Positions 43,126 to 52,214 are shown, counted from the stretch's first letter. The stretch is DNA of 64,000 nt from CAIQQQ01 sp040399685 (GCA_040399685.1 JBBART010000013.1:70625-134624); one strand, 5' to 3'. Numbers and translations are program-made. The notes: generated from the letters alone by a model not told the origin.

Positions 43126-45779
43126 CGGGCCAGTGCCGCCAGCACGCGGTCAGGGGTGGCGGGGATGTGGGTGATGCGGGCGCCGGTGGCGTGCTCGATG
43201 GCGCCGAGGATGGCAGGCGCCGTGGCCACCAGGGCCGGTTCGCCCACGCCTTTGGCGCCGTAGGGGCCGAGCGGGTCGGCGCGTTCGATCAGGATGGTCT
43301 CGATGGGCGGCACGTCGCCGATGGTGGGGATGAGGTAGTCGTGCAGATTGTCGGTGCGGCCGGGGATGTAGTCCTCCATCAGCGCCAGGCCCAGGCCCTG
43401 GGCGATGCCGCCATGGATCTGGCCCTCGACCAGATCGGGGTTCACGGCGCGGCCCACATCATGGGCGGCCACGATCCGCAGGGCGTGGACGGTGCCGAGG
43501 GCGGTGTCGACCTCCACCAGCGCGCATTGCACGGCGAAGGCGAAGGAGGCGTAGGGGATGCCCTGGCCGTTCTCGTCCAGCACGGTGGTCGGCGGGTCGT
43601 AGCGGCCGTCCCCGCGCAGGACGAAGCCGTCTGAATCCAATGGGAAATCGTTTAGATTGAGGGTGTTCAGCCCCGCTCCGTTGCTGTGGCGATGGATCTC
43701 CGCGCGCAATGCCTCGCCTGCCAGACGGGCGGCGTTGCCGCTGACGAAGGTTTGCCGCGATGCGCTGGTTTTTCCGGCGTCGCGGGTGAAGTCGGTGTCG
43801 CCAGTCACGAGCGCCAAGGTTGAGACGGGAATGCCGATGGCATCGGCCGCGATCTGCGCCATGACCGTGTTCGAGCCCTGGCCGATATCGACGGCGCCGG
43901 ACAGCAGCACGAACTGCCCATCCGGCCGCACGCCGGCCACCATCTCGGACGGGTTGGACATCGAGGTGTTGCCGATGCCGTACCACATGCAGGCAATGCC
44001 GGCGCCGCGTCGCAGAGGTCCGGTTTGCGCCGCGTTGAACGCTTCGGCCTCGGCCCGCATGGCATGGAAGCGCGGCCTTATGGCGTCCAGGCATTCGGGC
44101 AAGGCAGCACCTTCGCCGAGGATCTGCCCGGTGGTGGTCATGCTGCCGACGCCCAGGGCGTTGATGCGCCTTATGGTCCAGGGATCGAGGCCAAGCTGGG
44201 CGGCCAGCGCATCCATCAGCGCCTCGCCGGCAATGGCGGCCTGGGGCACGCCGAAGCCGCGAAACGCGCCGGCGGGCGGGCCGTTGGTGTGAATCGCCGT
44301 GGTGGTGCAGAGCGCGTTGGGCACCCGATATGGCCCGGTGGCGTGCACCGGCACCCGGTTGGCGACGGTTGGCCCCCAGCTGGCATAGGCGCCGGTGTCG
44401 AAATCGCCGTGGAAGCGGAAGGCCAGCAGGCGGCCCTCGGCGTCGGCGGCGGCTTCGGCATGGATGCGGCTGGGGTGGCGCTTGGTGCTGGCCAGCATGC
44501 TCTCGCCGCGTGTTGCCACCATCCGGACGGGATGGCCGGTCAGCCAGGCGGCCACGCACAGCAACGGTTGCACGAACAGATCCAGCTTGCCGCCGAAGCC
44601 GCCGCCGACCGCCGTGGGGATGACCCGAACGTCCTCAGGCTTCAGGCCCAGGATCAGGGCCAGTTCGTCGCGGTCCATGTAAGGGGTCTGGGTGCAGGCG
44701 GTGATCTCGATGCGGTCGCCGACGCGGCGGGCGAATCCGGCCTCCGGTTCGATATAGGCGTGCTCGACGAAGCCGGTGCGCACGCTGATTTCAGCATGGG
44801 AAGCGGCCTGGGCAAAGCCGTCCGCCACATCGCCGCACGCCACGCGGCCGCGGCAGAGCACGTTGCCCGGGGCGTGGGGGTGCAGGTCGGCGCTGGACCC
44901 CGCGTTGTCCAATGTCACCGTGGGCAGGATGGTCCAGGTGATCGGCAGTGCTGCGATGTCGATGGCGGCCAGCGTGTCCGCATCGCCCACCAGGGCGATC
45001 ACCGGGTCGCCGCGATGGCGGACATAGCCGGGGGCCAGAACGGTCTGGTCCTTGCCCGTGGGATAGATGCCGTAGAGGTTGTTGGGGATATCGGCTGCCG
45101 TCAGCACGCGGACGGGATGCAGCGTGGCCATGTCGCCCAGGGTGAATTCGGCGTGGGCGTGGGGGCTGCGGATGACGCGCAGCGACAGGAACGCTTCGTC
45201 GGGCAGGGCGTCGGCGCCGAAGATCTCGGTGCCGTCCACGCGGGCCACGCCGTCCACCCGCGCCAGTCGTGCGCCGACCGCAGCGCCGGCCGCGGGCGAA
45301 GGGGCGAATGGTTGCGGGGTTGCGTCCATCACCGCGTCGATGATCTTGCGATAGCCGGTGCAGCGGCACAGCACGCCGGCCAGGGCGGTGGTCACGTCCG
45401 CCTCGGTGGGGTGCGGGATGCGGGCCAGAAGATCGGTGGCGGCCACCAGCATGCCCGGCGTGCAGATGCCGCATTGCGCCGCGCCGTGGCGCAGGAACGC
45501 CTGTTGCAGGCCGGACAGCACGCCATCCACCGCCAGCCCCTCAACCGTGGTCAGGCGTCGCCCTTCCACGCGGGCGACCGGCAGCAGGCAGGCGCAGAAC
45601 TGGGCATCGTCCAGCAGCACGGTGCAGGCGCCACAATCGCCGGCGTTGCAGCCGATCTTGGTGCCGGTCAGCCCCAGATCGTCGCGCAGCACATCGGCAA
45701 GACGTTGCTGCGGGTCGGCCATCACCGAGGCCGGCGCGCCGTTCAGGGTGAAATCGATGCGAATCGAACTGCTCCTCAT
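43122..45779 (-). CDS. Molybdenum hydroxylase, fused [2Fe-2S] and MoCo subunit
   Basis: About 885 aa. An N-terminal 2Fe-2S pair (CNAGDCGACTVLL and QCGICTPGM.. LCRCTGYRKI, residues ~44-150) is followed by the large MoCo domain starting near 175 (ARLARVDGVARVDGTEIFGA). Conserved MoCo contacts include GGGFGGKLDLFVQPL, AFRGFGVPQAAIAGE and the catalytic Glu in GAKGVGEPALVATAP. Usually these are separate genes (small and large subunits); here they are one chain. Family members hydroxylate N-heterocycles (nicotinate, xanthine) with water. It overlaps the FAD subunit and Hnr-like genes by 4 bases each. Confidence 0.93.
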   Translation of the reverse strand: MRSSSIRIDFTLNGAPASVMADPQQRLADVLRDDLGLTGTKIGCNAGDCGACTVLLDDAQFCACLLPVARVEGRRLTTVEGLAVDGVLSGLQQAFLRHGAAQCGICTPGMLVAATDLLARIPHPTEADVTTALAGVLCRCTGYRKIIDAVMDATPQPFAPSPAAGAAVGARLARVDGVARVDGTEIFGADALPDEAFLSLRVIRSPHAHAEFTLGDMATLHPVRVLTAADIPNNLYGIYPTGKDQTVLAPGYVRHRGDPVIALVGDADTLAAIDIAALPITWTILPTVTLDNAGSSADLHPHAPGNVLCRGRVACGDVADGFAQAASHAEISVRTGFVEHAYIEPEAGFARRVGDRIEITACTQTPYMDRDELALILGLKPEDVRVIPTAVGGGFGGKLDLFVQPLLCVAAWLTGHPVRMVATRGESMLASTKRHPSRIHAEAAADAEGRLLAFRFHGDFDTGAYASWGPTVANRVPVHATGPYRVPNALCTTTAIHTNGPPAGAFRGFGVPQAAIAGEALMDALAAQLGLDPWTIRRINALGVGSMTTTGQILGEGAALPECLDAIRPRFHAMRAEAEAFNAAQTGPLRRGAGIACMWYGIGNTSMSNPSEMVAGVRPDGQFVLLSGAVDIGQGSNTVMAQIAADAIGIPVSTLALVTGDTDFTRDAGKTSASRQTFVSGNAARLAGEALRAEIHRHSNGAGLNTLNLNDFPLDSDGFVLRGDGRYDPPTTVLDENGQGIPYASFAFAVQCALVEVDTALGTVHALRIVAAHDVGRAVNPDLVEGQIHGGIAQGLGLALMEDYIPGRTDNLHDYLIPTIGDVPPIETILIERADPLGPYGAKGVGEPALVATAPAILGAIEHATGARITHIPATPDRVLAALAR

Positions 45780-46621
45780 GCGGCCAGCGCCTCTGTTCGG
45801 CCAAGCTCGGCCACGGCCCGGCGCACCAGTTCCAACGCCGCCTTGCGCCGGTAATCGGCAGGCGCCCGCATATCGTCGATCGGCGTCAGGGCCGCGAGCA
45901 ATGCCGGATCAATGATCGCCGAGCCGGGCTCTTGCCCGATCAATGACCCCGCAAGCTCCGGCAGCACCACGGCGCGCGGTCCGCAGGCGCCCACCGCCAC
46001 ACGGGCCGCCACGATTCGGCCCGCCTCCAGCCTGGCCCAGGCCGCGACCATGGCGATGGAAATCACCAGATAGGCGCGCGCACCCAGCTTCTCGAACGTG
46101 GCAACCCCGCCTGCATCCGGCACCAGCAGGCGAACGGCCAGTTCGTCCGGCCGCCGGCAGGTCTGGCGTGGCCCGAGGATGAAGTCGCCCAGCGGCACCA
46201 CCCGAGTGCCGTGCAGGCTGGCCAGTTCCACCGATGCGTCCAGCGCCAGCAGGCACGGTATGCCGTCGGCGGCGGGGCTGGCGTTGCACAGATTTCCGAT
46301 GAGGGTGCCCGCGTTCTGGATCTGCACGCCGCCCACCTGCCGTGCTGCCTGTTTCAGGCCGTCGAACTGCGCCGGCAGCGCTGCCGCCATCACATCTGAC
46401 CAAGTGGCGAGGCAGGGGATGGACCATGACGCCCCGACTCGGCCGATCTCGCGCAGCCCGGGCATGCCCGAAATATCGATCACATATTCGGCACGAGTCT
46501 GCGTGGCGCGCAGCGGGAAATGATCGGTGCCCCCGGCCAGCACGCAGACCGGCAGTGCTGACGGCGTTGCCAGCGCTTCCAGGGCCGCATCCAGCGTGGC
46601 AGGCCGTAGCGTTGAGTTCAT
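45776..46621 (-). CDS. FAD-binding subunit of molybdenum hydroxylase
   Basis: About 281 aa, CoxM/XdhB-type. The N-terminal FAD segment is PVCVLAGGTDHFPLRATQTR (GGT), followed by QIQNAGTLIGNLCNASPAAD (the pyrophosphate loop AGTIGGN-like) and LPVRLLVPDAGGVATFEKLG. Electrons go from MoCo through the two 2Fe-2S centres to this FAD. First gene of the nine-gene operon, divergent from the gene at 46786, with 164 bases between holding the likely promoter. Confidence 0.92.
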   Translation of the reverse strand: MNSTLRPATLDAALEALATPSALPVCVLAGGTDHFPLRATQTRAEYVIDISGMPGLREIGRVGASWSIPCLATWSDVMAAALPAQFDGLKQAARQVGGVQIQNAGTLIGNLCNASPAADGIPCLLALDASVELASLHGTRVVPLGDFILGPRQTCRRPDELAVRLLVPDAGGVATFEKLGARAYLVISIAMVAAWARLEAGRIVAARVAVGACGPRAVVLPELAGSLIGQEPGSAIIDPALLAALTPIDDMRAPADYRRKAALELVRRAVAELGRTEALAA

Positions 46622-46785
46622 CGCGTCATCCTTCGCAAGCGCAACAAGCCGTCACGCTCCGCCGGACTCGGTTCTCTGTCAACGACCGGATGCCTGCCCC
46701 GTGGGGGCAGGCGTTCCACTTCGCGGCGAACGGGTCTATACGGCTGGCGGCTTTATATTGCCGATGAAATTTCGAAGGTCCGTGA

Positions 46786-47199
46786 ATGTCCGATAGTCTT
46801 GATGATCGCCTTGGCAAGCAGAAGGCTGCTGGCTCGGCAAAGCAGGTTGCCTATCTGCAGGCAATGCGCGATCGCGTTGCGCGGGAAGACGCTGAACGCC
46901 TGGCCAATCGTATTCCCCGCGCCGAAGCCTACTTCGCTGAAATGAAAACCGCCATCGCCACCCGGATCGGGCAGCTTGCCCGCGCCAAGAAGGGCCAGCC
47001 TGGGCTTGAATCGCTGGTGCCGTTCCCGGTTTCCAACGAATTCGACGGCACCAAGGTCGAAGGCCGCGACGTCCGCCTGCCGGAAGACGCAGCCCATGCC
47101 GTTTGGCTGGCTTTCGTCGAATGGGGCAGCACCAACGGCCTTGCCGTGGACATGGTTGCCCTCGACAACGGCTTCGGGGTGCGCGTCTCCGTCGCCTGA
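46786..47199 (+). CDS. Small hypothetical protein, about 137 aa
   Basis: Starts at ATG 46786 with GAAGG eight bases upstream. No domain recognised. The N-terminal half is a charged helix (KQVAYLQAMRDRVAREDAER then RIPRAEAYFAEMKTAIATR), and the C-terminal half is a compact alpha/beta portion ending LAVDMVALDNGFGVRVSVA. No membrane segment or signal peptide. Standing alone before the YihY gene; not part of the minus-strand operon. Its own promoter must lie in the 164-base shared intergenic region. Confidence 0.6.
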   Translation: MSDSLDDRLGKQKAAGSAKQVAYLQAMRDRVAREDAERLANRIPRAEAYFAEMKTAIATRIGQLARAKKGQPGLESLVPFPVSNEFDGTKVEGRDVRLPEDAAHAVWLAFVEWGSTNGLAVDMVALDNGFGVRVSVA

Positions 47200-47289
47200 A
47201 GGCGTTATGTGACGGGCGGCTGGAACCCGGTTGCGGCGTTCTCCGTTGATCCGCTGATCGTGCACGCTGGTCATTGAGGTGAACGTCGC

Positions 47290-48189
47290 ATGCCTGTCTC
47301 AGTTGCGGCCACGGAACGGCTGCGTCGCGTGGTTGTTTTCGTCGAACACGTGCTGCAGCGGTTCATCGATGATCGCTGCCTCATGGGTGCGAGTGCGCTC
47401 AGCTACACCACCATCGTCTCGATGGTGCCGCTCACCGCGATCGTGCTGGTGGTGTTCTCCGGTTTCGCCCCGTTCAGCGGGGCGCGTGAGCGGCTGCTCG
47501 GGCTGATGTTGCGCAATTTCGCCCCCGATGTTGGCGACAGCGCTGTGGCCTGGTTCACCTCCGTCGCCGGCAACGCCGCCCAGACGACGGCCATCGGCGT
47601 GCTGGCTCTGGTGGTGACGGCGATCCTCCTGCTGGCCACCGTCGAAGAGCATCTGCACTTCATCTTTCGTGTCCATCGCCAGCGCAGCTGGGGCCAGCGC
47701 GTGCTGGCCTATTGGACCGTGCTAACCCTGGGGCCGATCCTGCTTGGTGTCGCCCTGTCGGTTTCAGGGTCCATCGATGCGGCTGTTCTGGCGTTGGGGC
47801 TGCAGCCGATCACCATCGGAACAACGGCGCAGGCATGGTCTGACGGGCTGGCCCATCTGGTGTCGCCGACAATGGAATGGCTGGCCTTCATGCTGCTCTA
47901 CCGCCTGATCCCGAACCGGCGCGTGCCCTGGCGGGCCTGTATGGTGGGCGCCGTGGTGGCGGCCTGCCTGCTGGAGGTGCTGAAGCTCGGCTTTTCGGTG
48001 TATATCGCCCGCATGTCATCTTACAGCGCGGTCTATGGGGCGCTGGCCGGCATCCCGATCGCGTTGTTGTGGATGTATATTTTCTGGGCCGTTGTGCTGC
48101 TGGGCGCTGAAACGGCGGCGGGCCTGATCGAGCCATTGCTGGAGCTGGAGAACGCGGCCTTGCCGCCATCAGCGCCTGCGCCGCACTGA
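47290..48189 (+). CDS. YihY/BrkB family inner-membrane protein
   Basis: About 299 aa. Six predicted helices with the family signatures: the N-terminal DDRCLMGASALSYTTIVSMV, then VPLTAIVLVVFSGFAPFSG; a middle LLYRLIPNRRVPWRACMVG; and the last YIARMSSYSAVYGALAGIPI then LWMYIFWAVVLLGAE. Function of the family is not established. It was once thought to be RNase BN. GAGGTGA lies 10 bases upstream of ATG 47290. Likely monocistronic. Confidence 0.92.
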   Translation: MPVSVAATERLRRVVVFVEHVLQRFIDDRCLMGASALSYTTIVSMVPLTAIVLVVFSGFAPFSGARERLLGLMLRNFAPDVGDSAVAWFTSVAGNAAQTTAIGVLALVVTAILLLATVEEHLHFIFRVHRQRSWGQRVLAYWTVLTLGPILLGVALSVSGSIDAAVLALGLQPITIGTTAQAWSDGLAHLVSPTMEWLAFMLLYRLIPNRRVPWRACMVGAVVAACLLEVLKLGFSVYIARMSSYSAVYGALAGIPIALLWMYIFWAVVLLGAETAAGLIEPLLELENAALPPSAPAPH

Positions 48190-48349
48190 GAGCGACCGCA
48201 ACCCGTCAGACCAGAACATGATTTCTTCATGGGAACGACAGGCGCCCGGCACCGTTGTGCAACTGGCCAGCCTGGCGACGAGACCATAAATCGTCGTGAC
48301 AGCGCCGTGGCCAACGCGCGTTAATGGATGCATACGCAAGGCGAGGCCT

Positions 48350-49450
48350 GTGACCGACACGCAAATCGTCACGTCTGAAACACCTGCGGGCCTTGAGATG
48401 CATGTCAGCGGCACGCTCGATCTGGCCGCCACATCCCGGCTTTGGAAAGACGTTGCCCGAACGGCCACGCAAGGCAAGGATCGGGCTTTGGCGATCAATC
48501 TCGCAGATCTCACGGGGTGTGATACCGCCGGCGCCACGATGCTGCTGTATGCCGCGCAGCTGCACGGCGGCGATGTCGCATTCCAGAACGCCGAGACCCG
48601 CGTGGCCGATGTGCTCGCGCTTGTAAAGGCTGCGGCCGCACCGCCACCGCCCCACAAGTCCGCGCCAGCCGCAACGTTGCGCGAGATACTGGACAAAGGT
48701 CTGTCCGCCGTCAGTGACGGTTTTGTCTATCTTGGTCAGGTGTGCGTCACGCTCATGCGCCTGCCGACCCATCTGAAAATGATGCGACCTGCCGATCTGC
48801 TGCGCCAGATGGACCAGGTGGGCGTGCAGGGCATCCCCCTCGTGCTGTTGCTGGGCGTGCTGATCGGGCTCATCCTGGCCTTTCAGTCGCTGGTGCCGAT
48901 GAAGCGCTTCGGGGCCGATATCTATGTTGCCAATCTGGTGGCCCTGGGCCTCGTGCGTGAACTGGGCCCGTTGCTGACGGCGGTGGTGCTGTCAGGCCGC
49001 AGCGGCTCGGCGTTTGCCGCTGAAATCGGCACCATGAAGGTCAATCAGGAACTGGATGCGATGGCCACCATGGGTATCGACAGCATGACGATGCTGGTGC
49101 TGCCGCGCCTGATCGCCGCCGTTCTGGTGACGCCGATCCTGGCGGTGTTCATGGAACTGGCCGGGCTGTTCGGCATGAGCCTGGTTCTGACGGCCAGCGG
49201 GGTGCCGATGGTTGTTGTGATCAATCAGGTGTCGGCGGCACTGGTGATGACTGATTTCTTCGGCGGTCTGTTCAAGGCCAGCCTGTTCGGCGCCGCGGTT
49301 GCTGCCATTGGCTGCAGAGCAGGGCTGGGCACCGGCGTTGGCCCCCGTGCGGTCGGCCTGTCAGCTACCAAGGCGGTGGTGGGCGGCATCGTCGCGTCTA
49401 TCATATTGGACGGGATATTGGCTGTGCTGTTCTATCGGTTGGGGATTTAG
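48350..49450 (+). CDS. MlaE-family ABC permease with N-terminal STAS-like domain
   Basis: About 366 aa. The first ~95 residues are a STAS/MlaB-like domain (LEMHVSGTLDLAATSRLWKD; DRALAINLADLTGCDTAGAT), which in other bacteria is a separate protein. Then VQGIPLVLLLGVLIGLILAF, VRELGPLLTAVVLSGRSGSA and NQELDAMATMGIDSMTML match MlaE. The permease moves phospholipid between the inner membrane and the periplasmic MCE system. GTG 48350 is used as start: AAGGCGAGG precedes it and MTAPWPT (48296) lacks a ribosome site. Confidence 0.9.
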   Translation: MTDTQIVTSETPAGLEMHVSGTLDLAATSRLWKDVARTATQGKDRALAINLADLTGCDTAGATMLLYAAQLHGGDVAFQNAETRVADVLALVKAAAAPPPPHKSAPAATLREILDKGLSAVSDGFVYLGQVCVTLMRLPTHLKMMRPADLLRQMDQVGVQGIPLVLLLGVLIGLILAFQSLVPMKRFGADIYVANLVALGLVRELGPLLTAVVLSGRSGSAFAAEIGTMKVNQELDAMATMGIDSMTMLVLPRLIAAVLVTPILAVFMELAGLFGMSLVLTASGVPMVVVINQVSAALVMTDFFGGLFKASLFGAAVAAIGCRAGLGTGVGPRAVGLSATKAVVGGIVASIILDGILAVLFYRLGI

Positions 49451-49453
49451 AGC

Positions 49454-50212
49454 ATGGCGCCCGCCGTCAAGGTCACCGATCTTTCGCAAAGCTTTGGCAC
49501 CCATGCGATCTACAGGCATGTGAACCTGGAGGTCGCACCGGGTGAGGTGTTTGTCATCCTCGGTGGCTCCGGCTGCGGAAAATCCACCCTGCTGCGCCAG
49601 ATCGTGGGCCTGTTGCCGCCGAGCGAGGGGCGGGTGGAGGTGCTGGGTCAGAATATGTATGCTGGTGACCGATCGGTTCTGGCCCGCATCGGCGTGATGT
49701 TTCAATCTGGCGCCCTGTTCGGCTCGATGACGTTGCTGGAAAACGTCATGCTGCCTCTGGAGATGCAGTCGAACCTTCCGAAATCCGCCCGTGAGCAGGT
49801 GGCGCGCGTCAAGCTCGGCCTCGTCGGGCTGGCTGATTCCACCGACCTGATGCCAGCCGAGATTTCAGGCGGCATGGCCAAGCGCGCCGCCATCGCCCGC
49901 GCCATGGCGCTGGATCCGCCGATGCTGTTCCTTGATGAGCCATCGGCCGGGCTGGACCCCATTACCTCGGCCGGCCTCGACAACCTGATCCTCGATCTGC
50001 GCAAGCAACTCGGCATCACCTTCGTGGTGGTGACGCATGAATTGTCGTCAATTTTGGCCATCGCCGATCGCTGCATCATGCTCGACAAGGCGGTCTGCGG
50101 GGCCATTGCGGTGGGCGACCCACGCAAGCTGCGCGATGAGAGCGACAACCCCACGGTGCGGGCCTTCTTCCGCCGCGAAATGCTGCCAGCAACGACAAGG
50201 GACGCGGCATGA
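49454..50212 (+). CDS. MlaF-like ABC ATP-binding protein
   Basis: About 252 aa. Walker A GGSGCGKSTLLRQI, MFQSGALFGSMTLLENVMLP (the Q-loop with the family SGALFGSMT), signature EISGGMAKRAAIARAMAL and Walker B MLFLDEPSAGLDPIT. Those features are diagnostic of MlaF/Ttg2A-type lipid ATPases. It begins 3 bases after mlaE and its stop overlaps the MCE gene by 4 bases. Confidence 0.94.
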   Translation: MAPAVKVTDLSQSFGTHAIYRHVNLEVAPGEVFVILGGSGCGKSTLLRQIVGLLPPSEGRVEVLGQNMYAGDRSVLARIGVMFQSGALFGSMTLLENVMLPLEMQSNLPKSAREQVARVKLGLVGLADSTDLMPAEISGGMAKRAAIARAMALDPPMLFLDEPSAGLDPITSAGLDNLILDLRKQLGITFVVVTHELSSILAIADRCIMLDKAVCGAIAVGDPRKLRDESDNPTVRAFFRREMLPATTRDAA

Positions 50213-51225
50213 TGACGGGCAGGCTGGTATATCTGCGGGTGGGGCTGCTGCTGTCGCTCGGGCTCGCGGCAATTGTTGGGATCGTGTTGTTTCTCAGCGG
50301 TTCCCAAACCAGCAACGGCTGGAAGTTCGAGAGTTATTTCAAGGAATCGGTCCAGGGGCTTGATGTGGGGGCGCCGGTGAAGTTTCGCGGCGTCACGCTC
50401 GGCCAGGTGACCGAAATCGCGCTGGCAACCGCGTCCTATCCGCTGAACCTGCCGGCGGATGTCCAAAGAAGCCAATATCAACTGGTGGTGGTGCGCCTGA
50501 CGCTGGACCCGAAAAAGATGGGAAGTGTTTCAAAACGCGACGTGTTGGTCGCCACCGGCCTGCGTGCGCGCGTGGCCAGCCAGGGAATTACGGGACTGTC
50601 CTACATCGAGTTGGATATCGTGGACCCTGACAGATACCCGGTGACCGATGTGCCATGGACGCCGCGCGATGAAGTGATCCCGTCCATGCCCAGCACCATC
50701 GCGCGGGTGCAGGACGCGGCGCAGGAATTGATGACCAAGTTGCAGACTGTTGATCTGACAGCCCTGAGCGGTTCGCTTCAGATGGTTCTGGATGATGTTC
50801 ATACCCAACTCACCACGGGCGACATTCATGCCACCGCCCACGAGGCGCAGCAGCTGCTGCATGAACTGCGCAGCACGGTGGACACGGCGAACCTGCCGGC
50901 CGTCATGGCTGATCTGAAAGCCACCTCCACCGCCCTGCGCGGTATGGTCGAGGGCAAGCCAACCCGGGACATGGTGGCAGCGTTCACCAAGGCGGCCGAT
51001 CGCCTTTCGGACGCGTCCGCCCGCCTGCAACCTTTGATCGTGTCCATGCAGGCCGCGGTCAGGCGTGCGGATGACGGCGTTGGCGATTTGCAGCACGAAC
51101 TTGTGCCCATGCTGCGCGATGCCAAGGCGGCGGCTGCCAATCTACGCGAAACCAGCGAGACGTTGCGCCGCAACCCGTCATCGTTGCTGCTGGGCGCACC
51201 GCCGCCAAGGGAGCCTGGCCGATGA
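50209..51225 (+). CDS. MCE-domain protein, MlaD-like
   Basis: About 338 aa. A single N-terminal helix (YLRVGLLLSLGLAAIVGIVL) anchors the protein; the MCE domain starts at FKESVQGLDVGAPVKFRGVT, with the hydrophobic/Gly-rich GLSYIELDIVDP near residue 130. A long helical tail follows (AAQELMTKLQTVDLTALSGS; then TREL-like coiled coil to 320). The protein binds phospholipid between membranes. The tail is longer than E. coli MlaD. Coupled to the genes on both sides by 4-base overlaps. Confidence 0.92.
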   Translation: MMTGRLVYLRVGLLLSLGLAAIVGIVLFLSGSQTSNGWKFESYFKESVQGLDVGAPVKFRGVTLGQVTEIALATASYPLNLPADVQRSQYQLVVVRLTLDPKKMGSVSKRDVLVATGLRARVASQGITGLSYIELDIVDPDRYPVTDVPWTPRDEVIPSMPSTIARVQDAAQELMTKLQTVDLTALSGSLQMVLDDVHTQLTTGDIHATAHEAQQLLHELRSTVDTANLPAVMADLKATSTALRGMVEGKPTRDMVAAFTKAADRLSDASARLQPLIVSMQAAVRRADDGVGDLQHELVPMLRDAKAAAANLRETSETLRRNPSSLLLGAPPPREPGR

Positions 51226-51821
51226 CCCGCCTGCACCGCCGCTCGCTGTTGCTCGGCCTGCCGTTCCTGGCCTCTGCCTGTGGCCTGTCGGAACGGCCCT
51301 ATGCCGAGCAGCGGGCCTGGCCCATCACGCTCACCAGGCCCGAGGCCCTGCCGCCGCGCCGGGGCGGGCTGGTGCTGGAGGTGCGCAGCCTCCGCGCCGG
51401 CGCCGGACTGGAAGCGCGGGGACTGCAGGCGGTGCAGCCGGATGGCAGCATTCGCACATCGTTCTACGAGCAATGGGCCGTGCCGCCGGCTGAGGGTGTG
51501 GAAGAGGCGCTGCGTCGCTGGCTGGCCGATTCCGGCCTCTATGCGGCGGTGGTGGCCCCTGGCACCCGCGTGTCCGCCGATCTGGTGCTTGACGGCGCGG
51601 TGACGGCACTTTGGACCAATCTGGCGGATATGACCGCCAAGGCGCGCGTCGCGGTCACGGTGGTGGACGCACGTGCCGCGTCACGCCGCATTTTGCTGCA
51701 GGACACCGCCAGCGGCACCGTTGGCCTGGCGGCCACGGTCGCACCAGCGGCCGTGCGGGCCCAGATTGCGGCTTTGGCGGTGGTGTTCGGACAGATCGAG
51801 GACTCGCTTCGTCGATACTGA
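51222..51821 (+). CDS. ABC-type transport auxiliary lipoprotein (PqiC-like)
   Basis: About 199 aa lipoprotein. Signal peptide with lipobox LASAC at residues ~16-20 (LLLGLPFLASACGLS), then a DUF330/ABC_trans_aux fold: GGLVLEVRSLRAGAGLEARG, SIRTSFYEQWAVPPAEGVEE and LVLDGAVTALWTNL. PqiC-like proteins sit at the outer membrane end of MCE systems. Last member of the four-gene mla-type operon. Confidence 0.88.
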   Translation: MTRLHRRSLLLGLPFLASACGLSERPYAEQRAWPITLTRPEALPPRRGGLVLEVRSLRAGAGLEARGLQAVQPDGSIRTSFYEQWAVPPAEGVEEALRRWLADSGLYAAVVAPGTRVSADLVLDGAVTALWTNLADMTAKARVAVTVVDARAASRRILLQDTASGTVGLAATVAPAAVRAQIAALAVVFGQIEDSLRRY

Positions 51822-51869
51822 GGGCTGTGCGTTAGGCTTCCGGTAACATGTTGGCGTCATTCTTTGAGC

Positions 51870-52214
51870 ATGACGAACAGTTCAAAACATCCTCGGTGCA
51901 GCATCATCGCACCGCCCCTGGCCCTTGGCATCGTCGCCCTGTTGGCGAGCGTGATGGCGTTGTTTCAACCCAACGACGAGGGGCCGGTGGCTGCGGTGTT
52001 CCCCCCTTGGTGGAACGCCCTGCAAGTGGCCGGCGCCGCCTCGTCCGCAGGCCCCGTGATCCGCTTTGGTGCCGCATCCTTCATCGTTGTTGTGGCGCAA
52101 ACGGATGCGTCACGGCGGCGCCTGCGGCACGCGGGGGCGTGGCTTCTGCTCAATCCTGCAACAGCATTGGGATGTTCGTACGTCAATGCCTCAAGCGGAG
52201 ATCTTGGATCGTGA
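51870..52214 (+). CDS. Small membrane protein coupled to the chemoreceptor gene
   Basis: About 114 aa. An N-terminal helix (IIAPPLALGIVALLASVMAL) is followed by FPPWWNALQVAGAASSAGPV and another weakly hydrophobic segment (IRFGAASFIVVVAQTDASRR), then a short hydrophobic C-terminus. The frame is open from a TTG at 51864; ATG 51870 is taken as start but neither has a strong ribosome site. Its stop TGA overlaps the GTG start of the MCP (GTGA at 52211-52214). A regulatory partner is possible. Family unknown to me. Confidence 0.6.
   Translation: MTNSSKHPRCSIIAPPLALGIVALLASVMALFQPNDEGPVAAVFPPWWNALQVAGAASSAGPVIRFGAASFIVVVAQTDASRRRLRHAGAWLLLNPATALGCSYVNASSGDLGS

Noticed and set aside
44025..45854. 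609-codon plus-strand frame opposite the Mo-hydroxylase
   Set aside because: Antisense shadow; the minus strand has all cofactor motifs.
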